Below are positions 1 to 8,234 of a stretch of 64,000 nucleotides of DNA, one piece after another. Under the pieces are notes generated by a model. The model saw nothing but the letters and a program-made list of their open reading frames with translations. It did not search any database and was not told the origin of the DNA. The stretch is from the NCBI GenBank assembly GCA_028692035.1, contig JAQUYD010000004.1, positions 62,001-126,000 on the forward strand. The letters are read 5' to 3'. The position numbers were made by a program, and so were the translations under genes. How positions within the stretch are numbered: the first letter of the stretch is position 1; every line of letters starts with the position of its first letter. The stretch comes from Oscillospiraceae bacterium (GTDB taxonomy: Bacteria > Bacillota > Clostridia > Oscillospirales > Ruminococcaceae).

Positions 1-2
1 TG

Positions 3-434
3 TGCGCCGCAGGCCCGCTGCGGCCCTTTCCCTCACCGCCCGGCTTGTGTGAGCCGTCCCCTCGTGAGGTCTACCCTCTGCTGGTGAAGGTATTTGGCCT
101 CCCGCAGGAGGAATTTGGCCCCTGGTACTGCGAAGTTTCCCACAAGCTGCGCCACGGGCAAGGGTGTCTGCTGGGCGTTCGGGCAACCGGGCAGATGGCC
201 GCCACCGCCGGGATCTATCACCAAAACAAACAGGCAGCGCTCATCGGATCGGTGGCCACCGATCCGGCCTTTCGGGGCCGGGGATACGCCGTGGCGCTGG
301 TTTTTTCGCTGGCAGACCGCGCCCAAAAAAGCGGGCGGATCCCCTTTGTCATCTGCCAGAACCCGGCGGCAGTCCGGGTTTACGAACGGGTGGGCTTTCG
401 TCCTTGGGGCGAAGAATGGCTTTGCCACCGATGA
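3..434 (+). CDS. GNAT family N-acetyltransferase (5' end cut by window edge)
   Basis: The reading frame is open to the left edge, so this is the C-terminal part of a longer protein; the TTG at 45 is only the first in-window start-like codon. The visible part ends in the GNAT acetyl-CoA fold: SVATDPAFRGRGYA matches motif A (the R/QxxGxG/A pyrophosphate-binding loop), followed by NPAAVRVYERVGFRPWG, the usual motif B end. GNAT enzymes transfer an acetyl group from acetyl-CoA to an amine; the substrate cannot be read from sequence. It ends 81 bases before the next gene on the same strand. Confidence 0.8.
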   Translation, partial: CAAGPLRPFPSPPGLCEPSPREVYPLLVKVFGLPQEEFGPWYCEVSHKLRHGQGCLLGVRATGQMAATAGIYHQNKQAALIGSVATDPAFRGRGYAVALVFSLADRAQKSGRIPFVICQNPAAVRVYERVGFRPWGEEWLCHR

Positions 435-515
435 ACCGGGATCCATGCAACACACAGAAGAAAACCGATCAATCGCCGGCCGGTTGCGCCGGCATAAAAA
501 GGAGAATCCATTCCA

Positions 516-1796
516 ATGGAACAGAATTTTTTTGATATTGACCCGCGGCTGGAAGCCATGGGAAATCAGGCCCAACTGGACTGCGCTGAAGCCTTTGCCC
601 GAACCGAGGAGATCGCCGAATACAACAGCCGCAAGGTGTTGGCGGCCTTTATCCGCAACGGCGTCAGCGAATCCCACTTTGCAGGGAGCACCGGCTACGG
701 CTACGACGACCGGGGCCGCGAAACCTTAGAGGCCGTAATGGCCCAGATTACCGGCAGCGAAGACGCCCTCATGCGGCACAACTTCGTGTCCGGTACCCAC
801 ACCCTGACCACCGCCCTGTTCGGGATCCTGCGCCCCGGAGACGTGCTGCTTTCCCTCACCGGCCTGCCTTATGACACCATCCAGCCGGTCATTGGGATCA
901 ACGGGGAAAACTGCGGTTCCCTAAAAGAATTTGGCATTGCGTACCGGCAGGTGGATTTGCTGGAGGACGGCTCCCCCGATCTGGACGCCATCGCCGAAGC
1001 GGTAAAGGATCCGCGGGTCAAGGTGGCGTATGTCCAACGCTCCCGCGGGTATTCCCTGCGGCCCTCGATCAACATGGCCGTAATGGAGCAGCTGATCCAA
1101 ACAGTGCGCAAGAACAATCCCAAAGCGATTTTCATGGTGGACAACTGCTACGGCATTTTTACCGAAAAGGTGGAGCCCACCCAGTTGGGCGCCGATTTGA
1201 TCGTCGGGTCGCTGATTAAAAACGCAGGCGGCGGCATCGCCCGTACCGGCGGCTATATTGCCGGCCGGCGGGATCTGATCGAGCAGTGCGCCTACCGGCT
1301 GACCACCCCCGGTCAGGGCAAAGAGGTGGGCTGCACGTTAGGCGAGCTGCGCAATATGTTTCTGGGATTGTTTTTATCCCCCAACGTGGTCTGCAATGCG
1401 GTCAAAACGGCAATTTTTGCCGCGGCGCTGTTTGGGGGCCTGGGCTACAAGGTCAACCCCTCCTGGGGGGATCGGCGTACCGATATCATCCAGTCCATTG
1501 AGCTGGGCAGCGAAAAAGCCATGGTGGCTTTCTGCAAAGGGGTGCAGCGGGGCGCGCCGGTGGATTCCTTCGTCGTACCGGAACCTTGGGAAATGCCCGG
1601 CTATGAAAGCAAGGTCGTGATGGCAGCAGGCGCATTCCATCTGGGCGCCTCCATCGAGCTTTCCGCCGACGGGCCGATCCGCGAACCCTACGCTGTATGG
1701 ATGCAGGGGGGGCTGACCTATTTCACCGGCAAAATGGGGATGCTGTTGGCCGCCCAGACCATGCTGGAGGAAGGAATTTTGGCCCTGCCAAATTGA
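516..1796 (+). CDS. Methionine gamma-lyase family PLP enzyme (YnbB / 'aluminium resistance' family)
   Basis: A 426-residue protein, full length for the family often annotated as methionine gamma-lyase family or aluminium resistance protein. It has the fold type I PLP layout: HNFVSGTHTLTTALFGILRPGD near residues 88-109 binds the cofactor phosphate, MVDNCYG near 207-213 holds the aspartate that contacts the pyridine nitrogen, and GSLIKNAGGG near 231-240 contains the probable Schiff-base lysine. Family members are thought to act on sulfur amino acids, but the true substrate is unproven. The start is an ATG after the GGAG at 502-505. The -35 box of the downstream tRNA promoter overlaps its stop codon. 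Confidence 0.85.
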   Translation: MEQNFFDIDPRLEAMGNQAQLDCAEAFARTEEIAEYNSRKVLAAFIRNGVSESHFAGSTGYGYDDRGRETLEAVMAQITGSEDALMRHNFVSGTHTLTTALFGILRPGDVLLSLTGLPYDTIQPVIGINGENCGSLKEFGIAYRQVDLLEDGSPDLDAIAEAVKDPRVKVAYVQRSRGYSLRPSINMAVMEQLIQTVRKNNPKAIFMVDNCYGIFTEKVEPTQLGADLIVGSLIKNAGGGIARTGGYIAGRRDLIEQCAYRLTTPGQGKEVGCTLGELRNMFLGLFLSPNVVCNAVKTAIFAAALFGGLGYKVNPSWGDRRTDIIQSIELGSEKAMVAFCKGVQRGAPVDSFVVPEPWEMPGYESKVVMAAGAFHLGASIELSADGPIREPYAVWMQGGLTYFTGKMGMLLAAQTMLEEGILALPN

Positions 1797-1821
1797 CAAA
1801 AAGAGTTGGGTATGCTATTCT
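1793..1821 (+). promoter_or_regulatory. Sigma-A type promoter for tRNA-Leu
   Basis: TTGACA at 1793-1798, a 17-base spacer and TATTCT at 1816-1821. The -35 box overlaps the end of the PLP-enzyme gene. The tRNA begins 46 bases downstream. Confidence 0.7.
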
Positions 1822-1867
1822 TTTAATGCATATAAGGCGCCTGTTTTTTCATATGCGCCTTGTCTTT

Positions 1868-1949
1868 GCGGGAGTGGCGGAATGGCAGACGCGCTGGTCT
1901 TAGGAGCCAGTTCTCCGGAGTGTGGGTTCAAGTCCCATCTCCCGCACCA
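1868..1949 (+). tRNA. tRNA-Leu (anticodon UAG)
   Basis: The acceptor arms GCGGGAG (1868-1874) and CTCCCGC (1939-1945) pair fully, followed by discriminator A and an encoded CCA (1947-1949). The anticodon stem CTGGT/GCCAG encloses loop CTTAGGA, giving anticodon TAG (reads CUA/CUN leucine codons). A long variable arm, expected for a class II tRNA, lies between the anticodon arm and the T arm GTGGG-TTCAAGT-CCCAT. Confidence 0.97.
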
Positions 1950-1989
1950 AAATTCCTGTTATGGCGAATGCCCATAACAGGAATTTTTT
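1950..1989 (+). terminator. Intrinsic terminator after tRNA-Leu
   Basis: AATTCCTGTTATGG pairs with CCATAACAGGAATT across a 7-base loop and is followed by a T run. Confidence 0.85.
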
Positions 1990-2087
1990 GTAAGGGGATC
2001 TTCCCCATACCGCTTTGCACCGATCCATTTATCCGAAATATATGCCTGTTCCGTTTGAGCAGGCGACAAAGCAATCGAGGTGTTCCT

Positions 2088-3395
2088 ATGAAAATGCAAC
2101 TGGCCCTTTTGCTGGGCAAGCTTCTGTACCTAGTGGGCAAACCCTTTGGCAAATCCACCAATCTGCCCGGGGAGCTGGCACTCAAAATCTGCCCCAAGAT
2201 GATGGGCAATTTCCGGTTCGACGGCAAGGTGCTGGCGGTGACCGGCTCCAACGGCAAAACCTCTACTGCCAACATGGTCGCCCATATCCTCAAAAAGCAG
2301 GGACATACGGTGGCCCACAACGCAAAAGGCTCCAACCTCACTGGCGGCGTAGCCACTACGCTGCTGGCTGCCGCCTCCTTAGGCGGACGGATCCGTCAGG
2401 ATTTTGTGGTACTGGAGGTGGACGAGCGGTTTTCCCGGCTAATTTTCCGGGATTTTTCACCAGATTATCTGTTGTGCACCAACCTGTTCCGGGATCAATT
2501 GACCCGCAACGGCAATGTGGATGTGATTATCGAAAAGTTGCATGAGGCGATCAAGCCGTCGGTCAAGCTGATCCTGAACGGCAACGACCCGATCAGCGGC
2601 GACCTGGCGCCGGGTAACGAACGGGTCTACTACGGTCTTTGCAAAACGGCCCAGTCCACCGAGAAATGCCAAAACATCACCCATGACGCTAAGGTTTGTC
2701 CCCGTTGCTTTGGCCGCATGGCCTATTCCTACTACCACTATAACCACATTGGCGGATACCGCTGCCCCCAGTGCGGCTACGAGAATCCCGAATGGACCTA
2801 TACTGCCGACCACGTGGATTTTGCCACCGGCGATTTTACGGTCAACGGCTGCCGGGTACACACCGACTATAAGGATCTGTTTAACCTCCTCAACACCACC
2901 GCGGCCATTGCTGCCTGTACGCAGCTGGGCCTGCCACTGGACACCTGCTGTGAAGCGGCGTCTTCCTTCGTCGTGCTCAAGCAGCGTTACGATGAATTCA
3001 AAGTCGGGGAACGGCGGGCGGTGATGATCCTCTCTAAAAACCAGAACCCCGTTTCCTTTGACCAGTCCATCACCCATGTGCTGGAGCGGGAGGGTGAAAA
3101 AACAGTGGTCGTATTCATCAACAATATCAACCACACCGGCCACAGGGATACCACCTGGCTGTACGATATCGGCTTTGAACGGCTGCTGGGCCAGGTAGAT
3201 TCCATCGTCGGCACCGGCCCCAGAGCCTATGACCTGGCTGTGCGGCTGAAACTGGCGGGTTTTCCTGGGGAGCAGGTCCGCATTGAGCGAGACCTGTCCC
3301 AGCTGGGGCCGGTGGTGGACAAGACCCGAGGGGATATTTGCATTTTGACCGAGCTGTACGACGCCAAGTCCATCCTGGAGGTGATCAGCAAATGA
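2088..3395 (+). CDS. murT: Lipid II isoglutaminyl synthase, ligase subunit MurT
   Basis: A 435-residue Mur-ligase-type protein. With GatD it amidates the alpha-carboxyl of D-Glu in the lipid II stem peptide to D-isoglutamine. The P-loop VTGSNGKTSTANM sits near residue 48, followed by the Mur ligase core (LEVDERFS, TNLFRDQLTRNG). A four-cysteine zinc ribbon (CPRCF ... CPQCG) is inserted near residues 204-228, as is typical for MurT, and the C-terminal part matches the DUF1727 domain. The frame is open upstream through the tRNA, but the ATG at 2088 with a GAGG-like site just before it is the sensible start. The stop overlaps the start of gatD (AATGA), indicating translational coupling. Confidence 0.92.
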   Translation: MKMQLALLLGKLLYLVGKPFGKSTNLPGELALKICPKMMGNFRFDGKVLAVTGSNGKTSTANMVAHILKKQGHTVAHNAKGSNLTGGVATTLLAAASLGGRIRQDFVVLEVDERFSRLIFRDFSPDYLLCTNLFRDQLTRNGNVDVIIEKLHEAIKPSVKLILNGNDPISGDLAPGNERVYYGLCKTAQSTEKCQNITHDAKVCPRCFGRMAYSYYHYNHIGGYRCPQCGYENPEWTYTADHVDFATGDFTVNGCRVHTDYKDLFNLLNTTAAIAACTQLGLPLDTCCEAASSFVVLKQRYDEFKVGERRAVMILSKNQNPVSFDQSITHVLEREGEKTVVVFINNINHTGHRDTTWLYDIGFERLLGQVDSIVGTGPRAYDLAVRLKLAGFPGEQVRIERDLSQLGPVVDKTRGDICILTELYDAKSILEVISK

Positions 3396-4105
3396 GCAAG
3401 GTAAACATTCTTTGGCTGTACGACGATCTGCTGGATCTGTACGGCGACTGGGGAAACCTGCTGGCGGTGACCAAGGGGCTGGACGCCATGGAAATCGAAT
3501 GGAACCTCGACCACAAAAGCCTGGGCGACCGGCCGGATTTCTCTGCCTATCAGATGGTTTATATCGGGCCCGGCAAAGCCCGCAATTTGGAAGAAGCGGC
3601 GAAGGATCTAATGGGGCAGAAGGAAGCTGTCTTAACGGCTCTGGAGGGGGACGCGGTGTTCCTCGTCACCGGGAACAGCCGCCTGCTGTTTGGCAAAAGT
3701 TTTACGGTCCCGTCTGGCGAAATAATCCCCGGGATCGGCCTGTTCGACTACACCGGGCAGGAAACCGGCAACGTCTTTATCTCCGATGTGCTGGCCTACC
3801 CGGTTTTCGCGCCGGAAACGGCCTCTTACGGATTCATTAACCGGACTGCCCACATTCATGGCAACGATCGAGATCCGCTGTTCACCGTTGCCAAGGGCGC
3901 TGGGGACAGCGAGGCCGAAGGCGAGAGCCATGAAGGAAATCTGTACCGAAACTTCTTCGGCACCTGGCAGCTGGGGCCTTTGCTGGTCAAAAACCCGGAG
4001 ATTTTAAAAGAGCTGCTCCGGCGGCTGGTGGGCGAGGCGTACCACGACTGGAATACCACCGCCGAAGAATTGGCTTTAAAATTGACCCTGAACGAAATGC
4101 AATAA
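3392..4105 (+). CDS. gatD: GatD-like glutamine amidotransferase subunit, catalytic Cys and His replaced
   Basis: A 237-residue class I GATase-fold partner of MurT, whose usual job is to hydrolyse glutamine and pass ammonia to MurT. Family landmarks are present: YGDWGN near the N terminus, MVYIGPGKARN, IIPGIGLFDYTGQE and the C-terminal FFGTWQLGPLLVKNPE. The nucleophile motif, ICGGYQ in characterised GatD, reads VTGNSR here, putting Thr93 at the position of the nucleophile Cys. The YLHGP motif carrying the catalytic His reads WQLGP, putting Leu194 there. By sequence this subunit should lack glutaminase activity. The gene is intact, overlaps murT by 4 bases and has normal composition, so it looks like a maintained variant, not a pseudogene. 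Confidence 0.85.
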   Translation: MSKVNILWLYDDLLDLYGDWGNLLAVTKGLDAMEIEWNLDHKSLGDRPDFSAYQMVYIGPGKARNLEEAAKDLMGQKEAVLTALEGDAVFLVTGNSRLLFGKSFTVPSGEIIPGIGLFDYTGQETGNVFISDVLAYPVFAPETASYGFINRTAHIHGNDRDPLFTVAKGAGDSEAEGESHEGNLYRNFFGTWQLGPLLVKNPEILKELLRRLVGEAYHDWNTTAEELALKLTLNEMQ

Positions 4106-4172
4106 AGAATCCATACGGCCCGCTTTTGGCTTTGTGCCAGATCCGGGCTGTTTTTCGCTGACGGAGGGACCT

Positions 4173-5015
4173 ATGAAACCAAAAACGCTGTACCTTTCCG
4201 ACCTGGACGGCACCCTGCTACAAAACGACGCGACCCTGTCTCCCTGCGCGGTCAGGGAGCTCAATCGCATGATTGAAAAGGGGCTGTGCTTTTCGATCTC
4301 CAGCGCCCGCAGCACTGGCACGGTGATCGGCATTCTAGAGGGGCTGCACCTTACCGTACCCATCGCTCTGTTCAACGGGGTCATCTACTACGATTATGCG
4401 GCGGCGCAGTTTGTCCGGGTGATGGATATCGACCCCCAAGCGGCGGCGCAGGTGGCGGAAGTAATGGAGCGGTATGGGCTGCACAACACCATGTACACAT
4501 ACCACGATCAACAGCTGTTCGCCTGCTACACCAGCCTGGACACGGAGTGGGAACGCCAGTTTGCCGCCGAGCGGTCAAAGTTTCCGCAGAAAAAGTGGCG
4601 GCAGGTGCAGTCGCTGGCCCGGACGGCCCAAACCGAGCGGGCGGTCTTTTTTTCGATGCCGGGGCCCAAGGAAAAAATGGACCGGCTGTACAAGGAGATG
4701 GCGGCGATCCCCAACATTACCCTTTCCTATTATCTGGATACCTATGAACCCCTGTGGTATCTGGAAATCCAGGCGGGCGGAGTGGATAAGCGGCTGTCGG
4801 TTGAGATCCTTCGAGAGCTGGCGGGGGCGGACCGGGTGGTGGCCTTTGGGGACAACCACAACGACCTAGCCATGGCGGATGGGGCCGACCTGTTCTGCGC
4901 GGTGGAAAACGCCACGGCGGACGTGCTGGCCCGCGCTGACCGGGTGATCCCCGCCAACACAGCGGACGGCGTGATCCGCTATCTGCGGGAGCTGGAAGAA
5001 ACAGGCGGCTGGTAA
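4173..5015 (+). CDS. HAD-superfamily phosphatase, Cof/YidA type
   Basis: A 280-residue Cof-type HAD hydrolase. The nucleophile motif LYLSDLDGTLLQND is at the N terminus (Asp10 and Asp12 expected catalytic), SSARSTG resembles motif II, and GDNHNDLAMADGAD near residue 228 is the metal-binding motif IV, with a C2B cap between. Such enzymes dephosphorylate sugar phosphates or cofactor precursors; substrate not predictable. The start is the ATG at 4173 with GGAGGG 6 bases upstream, preferred over in-frame alternative codons further up. It lies 67 bases after gatD and could share its transcript. Confidence 0.85.
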   Translation: MKPKTLYLSDLDGTLLQNDATLSPCAVRELNRMIEKGLCFSISSARSTGTVIGILEGLHLTVPIALFNGVIYYDYAAAQFVRVMDIDPQAAAQVAEVMERYGLHNTMYTYHDQQLFACYTSLDTEWERQFAAERSKFPQKKWRQVQSLARTAQTERAVFFSMPGPKEKMDRLYKEMAAIPNITLSYYLDTYEPLWYLEIQAGGVDKRLSVEILRELAGADRVVAFGDNHNDLAMADGADLFCAVENATADVLARADRVIPANTADGVIRYLRELEETGGW

Positions 5016-5138
5016 AACCGAATCGCAAAACAGTCGAACCGCAAAGGCCGCTCCTTTTTTCGGCGGCCCCATTTCGTATCTTTTCGCATAAAAAACCCCT
5101 TTTGGCAAACAATAAAACAATCGAAAGGGGGTTCTTTG

Positions 5139-6521
5139 ATGCTGGAAAAAATCCTGGGCATCTTGCAGCCGGAAAAATCTTTTGACCTTGTCCGCAGGGA
5201 CACGGAGATTGCAGGGCGGCCATGCACCCTATTATTTATCGACGGTATGATCAAAGACGAGGTCATGGAAAAAATGCTGGAGTATTTTCTCAAGTTGGAC
5301 CCGTCCATTTGGGAGACCGCGCCGGATATGCAAAGCTTTTCGCGAAAGCTCATCCCCTATGTGGAGGTGGCGGACGAAAAAGAATTAAACGCCGCCTGTA
5401 CCGCCATTCTCTCCGGCAATCTGGGATTATTCATCGGCGGTTTTCCCGCCTGCGCGCTGATCGACATCCGGACCTATCCCACCCGCGGTGTGGAGGAGCC
5501 GGAAAAAGACAAGGTCCTGCGCGGTAGCCGGGACGGATTTGTGGAGACTGTGGTGTTCAACACCGCCCTCATCCGCCGCCGCATCCGGGACCCCAAGCTT
5601 ATCATGTCCATCCTGTCCGCCGGGGAAAGCTCCCATACGGATATCGTGGTCTGTTACATGGAGGACCGGGCGGATTTGGAGCTGGTGGAACGGATCAAAG
5701 AGCGGATCGGCCATATCAAGGTGCAGGGGCTGACCATGAGCCAGGAGAGCCTGGCCGAAGCGCTGATTTCCTCCAAATGGCGAAACCCGTTTCCAAAGGC
5801 CCGTTATACGGAACGACCGGACACCGCGTCCGCCGCCCTGCTGGAGGGGCGCATCGTGATCCTAGTGGACAATTCCCCCTCTGCCATGATCCTGCCGTCA
5901 GGGATCTTCGATTTTTTCCGGGAGGCTGACGATTACTATTTTCCGCCCATTACCGGCACCTATCTGCGGGTGAGCCGCATCGTTATTTTCCTGCTGACCT
6001 TATTTTTAACGCCGCTTTGGCTTTTGCTGGTGGAGCATCCCCAGTGGATTCCCCCCTGGCTTTCCTTCATCGGCATTTCGCAGCCCAACAGCGTACCACT
6101 ATTGGCTCAGCTGCTGGTGCTGGAATTCGCGGTGGACGGGTTGCGGATGGCATCGGTCAACACGCCCAGCATGATGAGCAATTCCCTAAGTATCATCGGG
6201 GCGTTGCTGCTGGGGGATTTTGCGGTCCAATCCGGCTGGTTTGTACCTGAAACGATTTTATACGCGGCTTTCACCGCCATCGCCAATTATACCCAACCCA
6301 GTTTGGAGCTGGGGTTTGCGTTCAAATTTGTCCGGCTGGGCCTTTTGATCCTCACCGGGGTTTTGGGCCTGTGGGGATTTGCCGGTGGCATTTTGCTGTT
6401 CCTCATCATTTTATGCTGCACCCGGACCTTGTCAGGCAAAAGCTATTTGTATCCGCTGGTGCCATTTAATGGCAAGGACTTTAAACGGATTTTTATCCGC
6501 CCCAAACTGGAAAACCATTAA
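5139..6521 (+). CDS. Spore germination protein, GerA / SpoVAF family
   Basis: A 460-residue A-subunit-type germinant-receptor protein of the spore inner membrane. The N-terminal soluble half carries DIRTYPTRGVEEPEKDKVLRG-type and RRRIRDPKL motifs, then VDNSPSAMILPSGIFDFF, which precedes about five membrane helices in the C-terminal half. The tail SYLYPLVPFNGKDFKR is characteristic of the family. It stands alone without gerB/gerC partners or spoVA genes nearby, which favours a SpoVAF-like role over a complete receptor. The start chosen is the second of the overlapping TTG-ATG codons, with AAAGGGGG 8 bases upstream. It shows the organism forms endospores. Confidence 0.88.
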   Translation: MLEKILGILQPEKSFDLVRRDTEIAGRPCTLLFIDGMIKDEVMEKMLEYFLKLDPSIWETAPDMQSFSRKLIPYVEVADEKELNAACTAILSGNLGLFIGGFPACALIDIRTYPTRGVEEPEKDKVLRGSRDGFVETVVFNTALIRRRIRDPKLIMSILSAGESSHTDIVVCYMEDRADLELVERIKERIGHIKVQGLTMSQESLAEALISSKWRNPFPKARYTERPDTASAALLEGRIVILVDNSPSAMILPSGIFDFFREADDYYFPPITGTYLRVSRIVIFLLTLFLTPLWLLLVEHPQWIPPWLSFIGISQPNSVPLLAQLLVLEFAVDGLRMASVNTPSMMSNSLSIIGALLLGDFAVQSGWFVPETILYAAFTAIANYTQPSLELGFAFKFVRLGLLILTGVLGLWGFAGGILLFLIILCCTRTLSGKSYLYPLVPFNGKDFKRIFIRPKLENH

Positions 6522-6526
6522 AAAAC

Positions 6527-6567
6527 CGCAAAAAGCCGTGGAAAATCCACGGCTTTTTGCGTTTTTT
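6527..6567 (+). terminator. Intrinsic terminator after the germination gene
   Basis: A 15-bp perfect stem (CGCAAAAAGCCGTGG and its complement) around AAAAT, followed by six T. Confidence 0.9.
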
Positions 6568-6665
6568 AGGGAAAATCCCCGCCATTTTCTATGGTTTTAC
6601 AGGAAATTTTATCAAGAATGCCTGCGGGCCTTTCCGCTTACGCGGCAAACGGCTCACATGGGACG

Positions 6666-6690
6666 AAAAATTGCCTTCCGGCAATTTTTC
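6666..6690 (-). terminator. Intrinsic terminator ending oadB-oadG
   Basis: AAAAATTGCC and GGCAATTTTT form a 10-bp stem with loop TTCC. On the minus strand it begins at the stop codon of the small oadG-like gene and ends in a T run. Confidence 0.75.
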
Positions 6691-6821
6691 TATTTTTTGA
6701 CTGGGAAAATTTTGCCCAGCACGACGACCGTCAGAATAATGACCGCCACCGCAATAAAAATCCCCAGCATTCCGTAGCCCATCATAGGCAAACTTTCCAA
6801 CAGGGCTTGTACATGAAACAT
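6690..6821 (-). CDS. Small OadG-like subunit of a Na+-pumping decarboxylase
   Basis: A 43-residue membrane protein starting MFHVQALLESLPMMGYGMLG. It has one transmembrane helix (residues 16-36), and the MMGYGMLGIF segment matches the start of OadG-type gamma subunits (L-M-G-x-G-M-x-x-V/I-F), but the long Pro/Ala-rich tail is missing. AAAGGAGG lies 8 bases before the ATG and the gene begins 16 bases after the oadB stop codon, so it is cotranscribed. OadG anchors the decarboxylase complex; this short form could be an assembly or stabilising subunit of OadB. Function is inferred from position and the helix motif. Confidence 0.7.
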   Translation of the reverse strand: MFHVQALLESLPMMGYGMLGIFIAVAVIILTVVVLGKIFPVKK

Positions 6822-6837
6822 TGTAAAAATCCTCCTT

Positions 6838-7968
6838 TTACAGCGCGCCGGAAACCAACGTGATAATCAGGCCGCCGGCGATAACCGAAGCGATCTGGCC
6901 CGAGACGTTGGCTGCCGCCGCATGCATCAGCAAAAAGTTGGTGGGATCCTCCGCCAGCCCCATTTTATGCACTACGCGGGAGGACATGGGGAACGCCGAA
7001 ATGCCCGCCGCACCGACCATGGGGTTGATTTTCTTTTTCGTGAACAGGTTGAGGAATTTGGCAAACAGCACGCCGCCTGCCGTGTCAAAAACAAACGCAA
7101 TCAGGCCCAAGCCCATAATCATCAGGGTTTGGGGATTCAAAAATGCCTGCCACTGCATTTTGGTAGAAACCGTGAGCCCCAAAAGCAGGGTGATCAGGTT
7201 GGCCAATTCCTTTTGCGCCGACTGAGACAAGCTGCCCAGCACACCGCATTCCCGGATGAGGTTGCCGAACATCAAAAAGCCGACCAGGGCCACCGAGCGG
7301 GGTGCAATGATGCCGGCGATGGCGGTGATCAGGATGGGGAAGAGGATCCGCACCGGCTTGGAAACGCCGGACGCCGCATAGTCCATCTTGATCTGCCGTT
7401 CTTTTTTGGTGGTGATTAGTTTGATGACCGCCGGCTGCACGATGGGCACCAGCGCCATATAGGAGTAAGCGGCGACGATGATCGCGCCGATATAATTGGA
7501 GTGGAAAAACTGGGAAACAAAGATGGAGGTGGGCCCATCCGCCGCACCGATAATGGCGACCGAAGCCGCGTCCTCCAGCGAAAAGCCCAAAAACCGCGCC
7601 AGGCTCAGGGTAAAGAAGATGCCGAACTGGGCCGCCGCGCCGAACAGCATCATTTTCGGGTTCGCCAGCAGGGGGCCAAAATCGATCATAGCGCCAATGC
7701 CGATGAACAGCAAAAGGGGGAACAGCTCGTTGGCGATCCCCGCGTTGAACAACACGTCGATCGGGCCCTCTTCCATGCCGGTGGGATAGGTCTGGTTCAC
7801 TGCGCCAGACCAGGGCAGGTTTACCAGAATCGCGCCAAACCCCATGGGCAAAAGCAGGGTCGGCTCCATTTCTTTCTTGATCGCCAGCCAGATCAAAAGG
7901 CCGCCGATGGCCCACATGACCACCATCTGCCATTGGATCTGGGTCACATTGCTAAAAAGATCCGCCAT
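6838..7968 (-). CDS. oadB: Na+-transporting decarboxylase beta subunit (OadB/GcdB/MmdB family)
   Basis: A 376-residue polytopic membrane protein that couples decarboxylation of a carboxy-biotin carrier to Na+ export. Recognised by the signature AAIIGAADGPTSIFVS-like stretch (SVAIIGAADGPTSIFV), which holds the Na+/H+-linked Asp, and by FDTAGGVLFAKFLN and GAAGISAFPMSSRVVH near the C terminus. Nine or more hydrophobic segments are visible, and length matches the family. The open frame extends 34 codons upstream, but the ATG at 7968 fits the family N terminus. Alpha/biotinyl subunits are not in this window, so the actual substrate (oxaloacetate, methylmalonyl-CoA or glutaconyl-CoA) is unknown. 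It is preceded by a long structured leader. Confidence 0.92.
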   Translation of the reverse strand: MADLFSNVTQIQWQMVVMWAIGGLLIWLAIKKEMEPTLLLPMGFGAILVNLPWSGAVNQTYPTGMEEGPIDVLFNAGIANELFPLLLFIGIGAMIDFGPLLANPKMMLFGAAAQFGIFFTLSLARFLGFSLEDAASVAIIGAADGPTSIFVSQFFHSNYIGAIIVAAYSYMALVPIVQPAVIKLITTKKERQIKMDYAASGVSKPVRILFPILITAIAGIIAPRSVALVGFLMFGNLIRECGVLGSLSQSAQKELANLITLLLGLTVSTKMQWQAFLNPQTLMIMGLGLIAFVFDTAGGVLFAKFLNLFTKKKINPMVGAAGISAFPMSSRVVHKMGLAEDPTNFLLMHAAAANVSGQIASVIAGGLIITLVSGAL

Positions 7969-8099
7969 TTGTTCAAAAACTCCTTTCCTGCCGGTTGCGG
8001 CAGCACAAAACTTCCTTTGGAACGGCAAAGCCCGCATCAACGGGCGGAAGGAAAAAATCTCTTGGTCCATGCAAGGGGGGCAACGCGCTTGCAGGCAAT

Positions 8100-8145
8100 A
8101 AAAAAGACTTTTATTATGGGCGCTTTCAGGCCATAATAAAAGTCT
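8100..8145 (-). terminator. Terminator hairpin inside the oadB leader
   Basis: A perfect 15-bp stem, AGACTTTTATTATGG with CCATAATAAAAGTCT, with an 11-base loop and a T run on the minus strand. It lies about 130 bases upstream of the oadB start and downstream of the aptamer-like segment, so it would terminate before the gene unless prevented. Confidence 0.8.
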
Positions 8146-8226
8146 TGCAACTTAGAGTATCTGCGGAAATTCCATTCGTATTGACGCAGGATACCACAGC
8201 CTTACGCTGCTTGCTACTCCCTTTTA
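8146..8226 (-). promoter_or_regulatory. Candidate riboswitch aptamer upstream of oadB
   Basis: The leader between promoter and terminator can fold as a three-way junction. GAGUA (8219-8215) pairs with UACUC (8159-8155) as closing helix; GCAGC/GCUGU forms one inner hairpin with loop GUAAG; CUGCG/CGCAG closes the other. The segments AAAGGGAGUAGC and CGUCAAUACG recall conserved segments of the Mn2+-sensing yybP-ykoY motif, but the fit is incomplete from memory. As the gene downstream is a Na+ pump, an ion-sensing role (Na+ or divalent) is reasonable. The class assignment is uncertain; the promoter-aptamer-terminator order is clear. Confidence 0.55.
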
Positions 8227-8234
8227 CCTATTGC

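Noticed and set aside
1860-2087. N-terminal extension of MurT through the tRNA-Leu gene
   Set aside because: The tRNA is complete and has its own terminator; the ATG at 2088 gives the normal MurT N terminus.
4717-5223. 168-codon minus-strand frame opposite the HAD gene
   Set aside because: Antisense shadow with Pro/Arg-rich composition typical of GC-rich noncoding frames.
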